Assembly: GCA_937981985.1 (NCBI GenBank)
Contig: CALJNB010000005.1
Coordinates: forward strand, 1-64,000
DNA length: 64,000 nt
Direction of reading: 5' to 3'
DNA from: an uncultured bacterium
Lineage (GTDB): Bacteria > Myxococcota_A > Bradymonadia > Bradymonadales > Bradymonadaceae
Part shown: piece after piece, positions 47,352 through 55,379 of the stretch
Layout of the letters: each line of letters starts with the position of its first letter
Position numbering within the stretch: the stretch's first letter is position 1
Notes under the pieces: generated by a model
Database searches by the model: none
What the model was told of the DNA's origin: nothing
The model's input: only the letters and a program-made list of their open reading frames with translations
Program-made: the position numbers and the translations under genes

Positions 47352-48449
47352 TTAATAAAGAAAGGCGAACGCTAAAAATACCGTTTGGCGATTATAATCC
47401 TCGCCGACTCCGAATTCCTGGAGGAATAAACTATATCGTAATTCAGCTTCCCATTGTTCGCCGAAACTTCGCGCAAAAGACGCTACGATCGCGTTACGAT
47501 TATCCTCATCGACAATAAATGAAGCATCGATGAGGACGGGATCTTCGTAAGTAGTGCGTTGTAATTCTAGTTTTAAGGTTGCAAAAAAATCCCAAGGAAG
47601 CGGAACGGTCGCAGATGCATTAATGCCGTGCCGAAGTAATTTTTGTCCGAAGGAATTGGAGGTGTTCAATGATAACGCATACGATACAGTCGCGATAAAG
47701 GAGGCCGCGTAACGTCCTTGTACGAAGATCGAATGGAAATCATCTCGTCGGACGCTTCCTTCATCAACTTTGATTTCGTTACCGTCCTGAATAAATCGAT
47801 CGTTTTCAAAAAAGCGCTGAGTGAAGTTATAGCCACCACTCAACGTTAGCCGTTCTGACGGGGTCCAGACCGCATTCAGTTTAGCTTCTATGTTGGAACT
47901 TCCTGCCGTAGGGTTGGGTTTAAACGCAAAATAGCGGTATGCGCCGCCAGCTCTTAGTCGCATTTTTCCTAATGTTAGTGTTGCCCCCAGACCCACACCA
48001 CCGCGATTATAGTCTCGCAGGGGAACGCGCTCGGTACGATCCTTCATATCGATCGTCGCGTCCATTCCTAGTTCAGCAATAAGTTGGTGCTGTAAACCCA
48101 ATGACAAAAGGGTCACGAGAGTATCTGCTTTTGCGTTTTGATTTTCGATAAAAAATTTACCGCCGTGTTTAGCGTTGAAGGTGATTCTCGAGCGCGAAAA
48201 GGGTTGTGAGACTCTTAATGTGCCGAAGTATCGGGCCAAAAACCCCGCGCTGGGCGCCGTGCTTTCGCGATTTACGTTATCGTCATATTCGATGCCTGTA
48301 CGAAGAGACGCTTTGAGTTCGTCCGCCCATCCGTTTTCCGGCAGCAAAAACAACAGCAAAACAAATAAAAGAATACTAGAAAGGGAATTGCCGATCTTTA
48401 CAAGCTCACACACACAGTGTTCGTTTGAGCGGGCCAAATAGCCGTTCAT
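47352..48449 (-). CDS. Outer-membrane beta-barrel protein
   Basis: A signal sequence of about 40 residues (a long N-terminal region before the hydrophobic stretch ending GWA) leads into many alternating polar/nonpolar strands with GIEYDDNVNRES near the start, and the sequence ends AFAFLY, an aromatic C-terminal strand. The opening motif E-Y-D-D-N-V-N is often seen in outer-membrane barrel proteins of this group. The ATG follows the FHA gene stop directly (TAAATG), so translation is coupled. It may form a pore or anchor in the outer membrane; function unknown. Confidence 0.72.
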   Translation of the reverse strand: MNGYLARSNEHCVCELVKIGNSLSSILLFVLLLFLLPENGWADELKASLRTGIEYDDNVNRESTAPSAGFLARYFGTLRVSQPFSRSRITFNAKHGGKFFIENQNAKADTLVTLLSLGLQHQLIAELGMDATIDMKDRTERVPLRDYNRGGVGLGATLTLGKMRLRAGGAYRYFAFKPNPTAGSSNIEAKLNAVWTPSERLTLSGGYNFTQRFFENDRFIQDGNEIKVDEGSVRRDDFHSIFVQGRYAASFIATVSYALSLNTSNSFGQKLLRHGINASATVPLPWDFFATLKLELQRTTYEDPVLIDASFIVDEDNRNAIVASFARSFGEQWEAELRYSLFLQEFGVGEDYNRQTVFLAFAFLY

Positions 48450-49745
48450 TTACTGATTCTTTTCGATAAAGGCTTGAAGAGTGGCTTTAGGATCGGTCTC
48501 CCGAATAGCGGATTGTAGTCGTACACGATCGACGGTCGAAAGGACCGAGAAGTCGGTCCGTTGAATCGCATCGGTGAGTCGTTCTAAACTCTTGAGAAAG
48601 GATACGAGTTCTTCGTTAGATGAGTCGGCCGAACCAGATTGAGCGTTCGACTCTAGTTCTTCTTTCTCTTTTCTAAGTTCATCGACAGTGGCTTGCAGTA
48701 CTTCCTTCTCATAGTTTTCGGCGGCGAATTTTGCTTCCCATTCGTTTTCAAGATTTTGCGCGTGAGAGTTACTGGACAATGACCCTGCGAGGACATTAAG
48801 TTCTGATTTTAGATCTGAAATTTCCGCATCGGCTGCTTCGAGCTTGGAAGTAATGTCGTTATTGAGGTTTCCAAGACGGGCGTTTTCTTGGCCGAGTTGG
48901 TCGAGCTCTTCTGTCTTCCGAGCGAGCAGCGACTCAAAGCTTGCTTTTATTTCATCGCGGCTTTGGGTTAGGTCCAAACGTAACTTTTCGTTTAATGCTC
49001 GTAATTCAACAACTTCTTTTTCCAGGTCGGCAACGGTGCTTTCAGACTTTTGCGCTGCTATTTGTTCTCTTAAGCGTTCTTTTTCCGCTTCGGTTTTATC
49101 ACATTGATTTTGAAACATCATAGCCGAGCTGGCGGCATTCTCTTGTACTGTTCCGACTAAAGTTTCTAAACGCTCAATCTCCGCTGCTTGTCGTGTTGCA
49201 AGCTCTTCGATGGAAGATTTTTCGGCCATCAGTCGCTCAATTTCTTCGATATCTGCCGAAAGTGGTTCAAAACCGCTCTGTTCTAGTAATCCTCTCGGTT
49301 CTCCTCCAAAAGCCGGTGGGTTCTGCGTTAGACCTGCTCCTATCGGTGGCGGGGGACTTGGCGCAGGTCGTGCCGACATGTTTAATTCGGGAGAGTTCGT
49401 AAAAGTCGGGATCGGCGGACGTTTTTCGGATGCGACATTGTCGTTGTGATAACGCAGGACGAAATCCCCACACCAGACTTCATCTCTGTCTGTTAGGGTG
49501 TGTTTTCCTGAAATGGGATGGCGCTGGTCATCGATGATGACGAAGGTTCCGTTGGAACTTTTGAGATCGACAACATGAACTTGGTTATTTTCAAGTTTAA
49601 ATTCAGCATGATGGCGAGAAACGGACTTCCGATTGGATCGGATGTCACAATCAACGGCCCTTCCGATAGTGACCAAAGGATAATTTGGACCGATGGTTAT
49701 GGTCTGTTCAATCCCCGACATATCCGTATAAATAATCCGTGCCAA
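48450..49745 (-). CDS. FHA-domain protein with long coiled coil
   Basis: The 431-residue protein has an N-terminal FHA domain (about residues 20-110; VTIGRAVDCDI, SVSRHHAEF, DLKSSNGTF), then a proline-rich linker (SPPPPIGAG) and a coiled coil of roughly 200 residues (about 160-375). FHA would recognise a phosphothreonine partner; the coiled coil suggests assembly. It starts at a TTG with GAGG 6 nt upstream; an ATG eight codons in is a weaker option. Its stop touches the start of the beta-barrel gene, so the two are coupled. Confidence 0.87.
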   Translation of the reverse strand: MARIIYTDMSGIEQTITIGPNYPLVTIGRAVDCDIRSNRKSVSRHHAEFKLENNQVHVVDLKSSNGTFVIIDDQRHPISGKHTLTDRDEVWCGDFVLRYHNDNVASEKRPPIPTFTNSPELNMSARPAPSPPPPIGAGLTQNPPAFGGEPRGLLEQSGFEPLSADIEEIERLMAEKSSIEELATRQAAEIERLETLVGTVQENAASSAMMFQNQCDKTEAEKERLREQIAAQKSESTVADLEKEVVELRALNEKLRLDLTQSRDEIKASFESLLARKTEELDQLGQENARLGNLNNDITSKLEAADAEISDLKSELNVLAGSLSSNSHAQNLENEWEAKFAAENYEKEVLQATVDELRKEKEELESNAQSGSADSSNEELVSFLKSLERLTDAIQRTDFSVLSTVDRVRLQSAIRETDPKATLQAFIEKNQ

Positions 49746-50157
49746 ATCATGCCTCTAGTTTGTTTCCTTTTGAATCTAAGCGCCAACTAAAGTGCCGTCA
49801 ATAATACTGCTACGAAAGTCACTTTCAAAACGGTTTTCTTGCTTTCATACGGGGCTCGTTGGAAGCCGAAAATACTCAAAGAGCAGTTTCGGTTCTATTC
49901 TAAGATATTGAGGAGATCGCTTTCTGATCTCAACAGGGTCGATGGCTACTGTTTTGGGACGTTAAATTGTGATCTCGTGACGAGATTTAGAGTTCACCAA
50001 TGTGAACAAGATGTTTCTTTCTTCTAGATTGGTTTCCTTGGCCTCACGTGCGCTTCTGGTACTTGTGGGAAGGAGAAGATCCAGTTAGTGAATAAGAACT
50101 TTGGAACTTTTTCTGATGAAAAGAGTCTGAATGTGTAGAGAAACGTGAGTGTATAAA
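49746..50157. other. Intergenic region with two adjacent dyads
   Basis: Between the FHA coiled-coil gene and the bitopic-protein gene, which diverge from here, I find no convincing gene. A 62-codon plus-strand ORF at 49839-50027 has no ribosome binding site and unlikely composition. Two perfect inverted repeats at 49972-50007 stand out and are listed separately. Upstream promoters for both divergent genes are expected here but none is clearly consensus. Confidence 0.5.
49972..50007. promoter_or_regulatory. Paired palindromes, candidate operators
   Basis: ATCTCGT-G-ACGAGAT (49972-49986, 7-bp arms) is followed 5 bp later by GTTCAC-N4-GTGAAC (49992-50007, 6-bp arms). Both are perfect. They lie in the divergent control region between two genes of the FHA island, 150 bp before the bitopic-protein start. 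Neither has a T-run, so they are not terminators; dimeric regulator sites are the simplest reading. Confidence 0.4.
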
Positions 50158-50970
50158 ATGAGCGAAAAAAACGAAGAGATAGATCCAGAACTCCTAGCGT
50201 TGGCCGATCCGAAACACGATACGATTCTAAAGCCTTTTCTGATGATTACTGTCATTTTAATGGGGTTTTGGGTCATCAACGATTGGGAGCAAGAGTTACG
50301 ATATTTCTTCCAATCGGCTAAGCCAGTCGAGCTTGGCGATTCAATGGAGATGGAATCCAATGCGATCCAAATTCCTCACAATACTTTTGTGACCACCACC
50401 GGGATTCCGACACGCCGAAGTAATGCCGATCGCTATCGCTACTTTTCGTTGGTCGGCTCAAAAATATTTGTTGAACAAAAGCGCGATGACTACATTGAAG
50501 ATCCATTTGAGAGGGAGGTTAACGGAAATAAAGGCGATGTGGATCGGGTTTATTTCAGAGGAAGTGGACGGATTTTGCATTTTTCTAAGCTGGGTGGTCG
50601 ATATAACGGATTGCGAGAATATTATAGGAAACGATACAACACGGGGTTTTGCGAACAACTCTCACCGGCGGCCATTGAAGAGCTAAGACAACGCCAAGTC
50701 GATTCTTTGACGCTGTTTACCCAGAAGACCTATGATGCAGCCTCGCCGGAGACGCGAGTTAAGAAATCGCTTAAACCCAAACCTAGCGCCGAGGATATAG
50801 AAACGCTTGCTAAAGAAGAACCTGTTTGCATCGACGCCTATCTGTTGCAGGCTGATATCGAACCTAAAAACCATATTGGGTATCTTATTGGTTCCATCTT
50901 ATTCGCATTCTTCATGCTTTTTAATTTGTACTTATTGATCCGTTGGATCAGACGTTTTTTGGGAAAGTAG
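50158..50970 (+). CDS. Bitopic membrane protein of unknown function (270 aa)
   Basis: The protein has two membrane helices, one near the N terminus (about residues 25-42, FLMITVILMGFWVIND) and one at the C terminus (about 240-262). The ~195 residues between are extracytoplasmic and contain no motif I know. I use the ATG at 50158, with GTGAG 8 nt upstream; a GTG 9 nt earlier is possible. It precedes the tandem FHA protein by 84 bp. Confidence 0.68.
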   Translation: MSEKNEEIDPELLALADPKHDTILKPFLMITVILMGFWVINDWEQELRYFFQSAKPVELGDSMEMESNAIQIPHNTFVTTTGIPTRRSNADRYRYFSLVGSKIFVEQKRDDYIEDPFEREVNGNKGDVDRVYFRGSGRILHFSKLGGRYNGLREYYRKRYNTGFCEQLSPAAIEELRQRQVDSLTLFTQKTYDAASPETRVKKSLKPKPSAEDIETLAKEEPVCIDAYLLQADIEPKNHIGYLIGSILFAFFMLFNLYLLIRWIRRFLGK

Positions 50971-51054
50971 GTTAACTAAGCTTCGTAGATAGTTGCCAGC
51001 GGCTGCAAATCAACGTAACCTAACACAAAATATTTCTTTTGTTATGAGTTTGCT

Positions 51055-52266
51055 GTGGAAAACGGAAAAGTACCGCCAGATTTGTTCTCGCTTTCAAATT
51101 CAGATGAAGATGACGATAGTAAATTTGTCATGAACAGCGGCGGACGTTTTGGAACGTCTGATGATGTCGTTGATCTAGCCACGAGTTTACCCGAAGAAGA
51201 TGAGGCCATCTCTAATCTTGCTTCTCGTTTTCGACAAAATCAGGTCGAAGTTTCAGCAACATCGCTAGACGAGGCGAGTCTTTCTGCGAACGTCTCTGAC
51301 GATGATTTGCAGGGCTTTATGCTCGACGCATTGGAAGCGCCAGCAGAGAAAGTCGAGGTGATTCAACCTCAAATTAAATCGAAGAAAACAGGTACCACTC
51401 AAAATATCGCTGAAGCCGAAACACCTCCAATCTCAGGAGAGAGTACCGATGAACAAACGGCATCAGGTGTACAGTGTGCGAATTGTCATGGCCTAAACCC
51501 GCCAGGGATGCGCTATTGTGTGCAATGCGGCGGTGGACTAGCAGTTCAATCCAAGGGCTTAGTTCAGGCTCCTCTCAAGGAAGCACCACCTGCATCCAGC
51601 CGTGCTAAAGAACCTAACCCATGGCCAATAAGTTTGGTTTCGATCAACGAAGATGGGAGTGATGGTGTCGAGGTTCCACTCGAGTTTCTTGAGACAACTA
51701 TTGGGCGCGAGGGTGATACTCGCTTTCCAACCGACGCTTTTTTGAGCCCAAAGCATGCGAGATTCCATGTTGAAAATGGGGTCCTTTCAATCGAAGATCT
51801 TAATAGTTTGAACGGTACCTTTCTTAAATTGAAAGAAGAGACGAAGCTTTCACCAGGTGATACTTTTTTAATGGGTCGACAAGTACTTCGTTTCGAGCCT
51901 TTCGAACAATCGATAAAAGCTAAAACGAAATCTACCGACGGTACCCGATACATGGGTAGCCCTTCACCCGGAGGAACCTACAAAATTCTTCAGATTGGGA
52001 TCGGTGGCGTTGTTCAGAATATCTACTGCTTCCCAGATTCAGGATCGGTCCTAGGGCGTGAAAAAGGCGATATCATCTTTCCCCAAGATAAGTTTATGTC
52101 CAGTCGTCATGCCCAAATCTATACCGGCGACGATGGGCACTGTTATCTCGTCGATCTCACTTCTTCCAACGGAACTTGGATGAAGATGTGGGAACGGACG
52201 AATCTCGGTAACGATGATTTCATCTTCATGGGCCAACAACTTTTTAGAGTCAATCAAAAAAAATAA
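51055..52266 (+). CDS. Zinc-ribbon plus tandem FHA protein
   Basis: The 403-residue protein has an acidic disordered N terminus, a zinc ribbon CANCHGLNPPGMRYCVQCGG (about residues 142-161), then two FHA domains: TTIGREGDTRFP...SPKHARFHVENG...LNSLNGTFLK (about 215-275) and SVLGREKGDIIFP...SSRHAQIY...TSSNGTWMK (about 330-390). Tandem FHA domains recognise multiphosphorylated partners. The GTG at 51055 is the first plausible start, but the ribosome binding site is weak. The zinc ribbon matches the one at 45977-47251. Confidence 0.85.
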   Translation: MENGKVPPDLFSLSNSDEDDDSKFVMNSGGRFGTSDDVVDLATSLPEEDEAISNLASRFRQNQVEVSATSLDEASLSANVSDDDLQGFMLDALEAPAEKVEVIQPQIKSKKTGTTQNIAEAETPPISGESTDEQTASGVQCANCHGLNPPGMRYCVQCGGGLAVQSKGLVQAPLKEAPPASSRAKEPNPWPISLVSINEDGSDGVEVPLEFLETTIGREGDTRFPTDAFLSPKHARFHVENGVLSIEDLNSLNGTFLKLKEETKLSPGDTFLMGRQVLRFEPFEQSIKAKTKSTDGTRYMGSPSPGGTYKILQIGIGGVVQNIYCFPDSGSVLGREKGDIIFPQDKFMSSRHAQIYTGDDGHCYLVDLTSSNGTWMKMWERTNLGNDDFIFMGQQLFRVNQKK

Positions 52267-52325
52267 GAGATTGACAGACAGGTCAGCATAGCAAAAACTG
52301 CCTCGAGTAAAATCGGAGTAGTTAG

Positions 52326-52604
52326 ATGACCAAGTCAGAGTTAGTAGATGCCATTTCTATAAAAATTAATGTTCCTAAAAAGCGGGCTGAAGACGTCGTG
52401 AACGCTGTTTTTGAGTCCATGAAAGATGCACTTCTCGAAGATGATCGTATCGAAGTTCGTGGGTTCGGGAGTTTTTCGATTAGAGAACGTAAAGCTAAAA
52501 AGGGGCGCAATCCAAGAACGGGAGAACAAGTATTTGTTGATAAAAAGAAATCTGTTCATTTCCGCCCCGGAAAAGAACTTCGCGCTATCGTGGATGCTAA
52601 ATAA
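52326..52604 (+). CDS. HU/IHF-family DNA-bending protein
   Basis: The 92-residue protein has the whole HU/IHF fold: MTKSELVDAISIKINVPKKRAE at the N terminus, RGFGSFSIRERKAKKGRNP in the beta arm, and VHFRPGKELR at the end. GGAG lies 8 nt before the ATG. It bends DNA and supports nucleoid structure and regulatory complexes. The beta-arm form is closer to the IHF-beta group than to HU, but the call between them is uncertain. queE follows after 3 nt, so they are probably co-transcribed. Confidence 0.94.
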   Translation: MTKSELVDAISIKINVPKKRAEDVVNAVFESMKDALLEDDRIEVRGFGSFSIRERKAKKGRNPRTGEQVFVDKKKSVHFRPGKELRAIVDAK

Positions 52605-52607
52605 ATC

Positions 52608-53231
52608 ATGCTCCGACTCATAGAAATTTTTTATAGTATTCAAGGCGAAGCAGCAGCAGCAGGACGTCCTTGCGTTTTCGTTCGGCTGGCCCGTTGTAAT
52701 CTAAGATGCACTTGGTGCGACACGACCTATTCTTTTAATGGGGGCGAAAAACAAAGTATCGACGAAATTATTAAGATTGTTGCCGACTACGGTTGTAATC
52801 TGGTCGAAATTACAGGCGGCGAACCGTTGCTGCAACCTGAGGTTCATACCCTCATGAAACGATTGTGTGATGAAAATTACGAAGTGATGATCGAAACTTC
52901 GGGGTCGTTGACGATCGGAGATATCGATCCTCGTGTTTCCATCATCATGGATCTAAAACCTCCAGGTAGCGGCGAGGTTGAAAAAAACCTTTATGAAAAC
53001 ATCCCGCTCCTAAAACCATCAGACGAAGTCAAATTCGTTTTACTTGATCGGACGGATTACGATTGGGCCAAAGAAAAAATGAAAGAGTATGCATTGACCG
53101 ATATTTCAGAGGTCATTTTGTCCCCTGTTCACGGTGAGCTTGATTCAGGAAAGTTAGCGGAATGGGTTTTGGAAGATCAGTTGAAAGTCCGTTTGGGACT
53201 TCAGATTCACAAATTTTTAGGCGTGGAATAA
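52608..53231 (+). CDS. queE: 7-carboxy-7-deazaguanine synthase
   Basis: The 207-residue radical-SAM enzyme has YSIQGEAAAAGRPCVFVRLA, the cluster motif CNLRCTWCDT (C-x3-C-x2-C), the ITGGEPLLQ and ETSGS motifs, and MDLKPPGSGE. It converts 6-carboxytetrahydropterin to CDG in the queuosine and 7-deazapurine pathway. It lies 3 nt after the HU/IHF gene. No queC, queD or queF is visible here. The last 25 nt overlap the converging kinase gene. Confidence 0.95.
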   Translation: MLRLIEIFYSIQGEAAAAGRPCVFVRLARCNLRCTWCDTTYSFNGGEKQSIDEIIKIVADYGCNLVEITGGEPLLQPEVHTLMKRLCDENYEVMIETSGSLTIGDIDPRVSIIMDLKPPGSGEVEKNLYENIPLLKPSDEVKFVLLDRTDYDWAKEKMKEYALTDISEVILSPVHGELDSGKLAEWVLEDQLKVRLGLQIHKFLGVE

Positions 53232-53947
53232 AGAGATTCGATTCGCGCCGTTATGAGCTCAGCTGATTCCTCGACGCTCTTTAGTCCATCGATCGTAAAC
53301 AGGGTTGAACCAAATTCTTGGGCAAGTGCTCCTAATTGACGGGTGGTCTCATTCGAACGATTTAGAATTGCCTTATCTAAATCTTTCATCGAATCGATTT
53401 CTCCCGGAAAGTGTTTCAAGCGTTTAGCTCTTTCCTGCATCCGTTCCCAAGCCACGGCACCGTTGAGGTCAATATATACGGTCATGGTGGGAAGCCAGTC
53501 TTGGATGGATTGAAATAGAGGGCGCAACATTGCGTCACTTGCTTGCCGTAAATAGAGAACGCTCCAGATCTCTTGCAAAATATCTTGCTCGTGAATAACA
53601 AAATCAACATCTTTGCTTAGGTCTTGGGAATGAAAAATCGCAGCGTTCTGGCATTGCTTTATAAAAATAAAGCTCCGGCGAAGGCCAGCTCGATGTAGGG
53701 GTCTTAACGTACAACTTAATTTTGATAGATGAAAAACGAGAGCTTCGTTACTTTCACAAAAATCGAATAGTGATGCGAGACGTTCTTTTTTGGATATCCT
53801 CAGGTAATGATTGGCCACGCACTTTTGTTGATCACGACGGTTCATTACGCGGTAGTTTTTGTCCGCAAGTTTGTTGATGACCAGATCACTGATGGTAGAT
53901 TTTCCGGACCCCGGTAGACCTATAAATTCGATTTGTATGGACTTCAA
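53207..53947 (-). CDS. P-loop kinase-like protein (246 aa)
   Basis: The protein begins KSIQIEFIGLPGSGKSTISD with Walker A GLPGSGKST, and has a cluster of helices and a lid-like region with RAKRLKHFPGE. It resembles small nucleotide or sulphate-type kinases. The exact substrate is unknown. I place the start at the TTG at 53947: it overlaps the upstream stop codon as TTGA, and GGGA lies 6 nt before it. It is coupled to the bifunctional kinase upstream, and converges on queE with a 25-nt overlap. Confidence 0.78.
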   Translation of the reverse strand: MKSIQIEFIGLPGSGKSTISDLVINKLADKNYRVMNRRDQQKCVANHYLRISKKERLASLFDFCESNEALVFHLSKLSCTLRPLHRAGLRRSFIFIKQCQNAAIFHSQDLSKDVDFVIHEQDILQEIWSVLYLRQASDAMLRPLFQSIQDWLPTMTVYIDLNGAVAWERMQERAKRLKHFPGEIDSMKDLDKAILNRSNETTRQLGALAQEFGSTLFTIDGLKSVEESAELITARIESLYSTPKNL

Positions 53948-55377
53948 AGTGCGTCCCAAATGACCTGTTTCGCATCATTTAATATCTTTTCGGCAGGTTC
54001 GGATGCATCGACCTCGATGACCAACGAATGCGCAAACTTCGCATCTTTTAGAGCTTCTGTTTTAGCCCGAATGTCTTCAAGGTTGTGATCTTGTTTTCTC
54101 GCCCAGGCGATCTCAGGCGAAATGGTGAGACGAAAGACGATATCGGGATTGAGGTTTAGTTTACTAAAAAAAGCCTTCTCGGCCGTTGAAAATATGTTTT
54201 GGGATGTCGATCCATCCACTTCGATAATAGCGCCGTCCATCAAATCGACATCGATGAGGGGAAATCGGTCAGTGACTATGATTGCGCCATTTTCTCGCGC
54301 ATCATTGACCCAATTAGCATCTCTAAGTTTGCGCTCCGCTAGAGCGATTCGGGAGAGATTTCGTACGACGCGTTTGATACCTTGTTCGTTGCCTCGTTTT
54401 TGGACCATTGTCATTTGTTCGCGTTGTTTCCCTTCACGAAGTTTCGAATCGGGAATGCCCCCGCGGAGTGCCCATTTTGCTTGGGCTAACGTCTGCCAGG
54501 TCGCCGAAATTGCGTCTCCTCTTCCGAAGTAAACTTTATGAACGTCAAAAAAGTCGATTAACCATTCTTCTAAGGACGCTGAAAGTGTTGATTTTCCTGA
54601 CCCGTCCGCCCCAACCACGGCTACGACCAAGCCTCTTTTTTCGGTGCTTAAACCTTTAGAAAGCGGGCGTAACTCAGGAAGTAGTTCGTGCTTAAGTTTG
54701 GAATAAGACAGACGCCCTATTCCTCTTAGGCTACGAGCTGCAAAATATCCGGACGAGAGTGTTGGTGACTTAACTTCTTCCAGGCCATTTTTTACAAGAC
54801 TCTGAATTTCATTTCTTGAAGGTATTCCTTTGCGGAGTTTCTTCCCTATTTTTTTCCCTCGTCTTTTTCCCAATACGAGTGAAGTGTGCTCTACAATTTT
54901 TTCAATTGTGGTTCGTTTCATGGATTCCCGAACAAGCTCTTCGGTAATTTTTTTCTCGAATGCATAACGCGTTAAAAGTAGTATGAAATCAACTTCCGGT
55001 ATCGGGATGGGAATGCCCGTTTCGGAATCGACTTCACAGTGATGAAGGATATACTCCACCCACGGAAGACGATGGGTGAGCGGTGCCGTGGTGCCGGTAT
55101 AGATCCGTTCATGAACGTGTAGGTGGCAAAATCCGCCTTCAACGGGCTTCACCCAATTGGTGACCCCACGAAGTTGGTGGCGTTCCTGCGCACGAAATTT
55201 TTTGAAACCAAGCTCAACAAGAAGTTCCGTAGGTTCCCTCTTACAAAGCAAATCGACATCCTTTTTGAGGATGTCTAAGGCGTCATTGAGTCCCTGAGGC
55301 GATTTCCAATAACAGGCTAATTGACCGCGTTTGTGAAACGCTTCAAAAACCTCGAGTACAGCTTCTCGTTTTTTCAT
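53944..55377 (-). CDS. Bifunctional nucleotidyltransferase-like / thymidylate-kinase-like protein
   Basis: The 477-residue protein has two parts. The N-terminal half (about residues 20-190) resembles the nucleotidyltransferase-fold, with KDVDLLC as its Asp-x-Asp-like motif. The C-terminal half is a thymidylate-kinase-like P-loop fold: GADGSGKSTLSASLEEWL (about 258-275), then VTDRFPLIDVD as the DR motif. This fusion resembles kinases found next to exopolysaccharide genes, although no such cluster is near. The downstream kinase overlaps its stop. Confidence 0.82.
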   Translation of the reverse strand: MKKREAVLEVFEAFHKRGQLACYWKSPQGLNDALDILKKDVDLLCKREPTELLVELGFKKFRAQERHQLRGVTNWVKPVEGGFCHLHVHERIYTGTTAPLTHRLPWVEYILHHCEVDSETGIPIPIPEVDFILLLTRYAFEKKITEELVRESMKRTTIEKIVEHTSLVLGKRRGKKIGKKLRKGIPSRNEIQSLVKNGLEEVKSPTLSSGYFAARSLRGIGRLSYSKLKHELLPELRPLSKGLSTEKRGLVVAVVGADGSGKSTLSASLEEWLIDFFDVHKVYFGRGDAISATWQTLAQAKWALRGGIPDSKLREGKQREQMTMVQKRGNEQGIKRVVRNLSRIALAERKLRDANWVNDARENGAIIVTDRFPLIDVDLMDGAIIEVDGSTSQNIFSTAEKAFFSKLNLNPDIVFRLTISPEIAWARKQDHNLEDIRAKTEALKDAKFAHSLVIEVDASEPAEKILNDAKQVIWDAL

Positions 55378-55379
55378 AT

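Noticed and set aside
49839-50027. 62-codon ORF in the 49.8-50.1 kb gap
   Set aside because: No ribosome binding site, no recognisable pattern and it contains the first of the two palindromes, so it is more likely chance.
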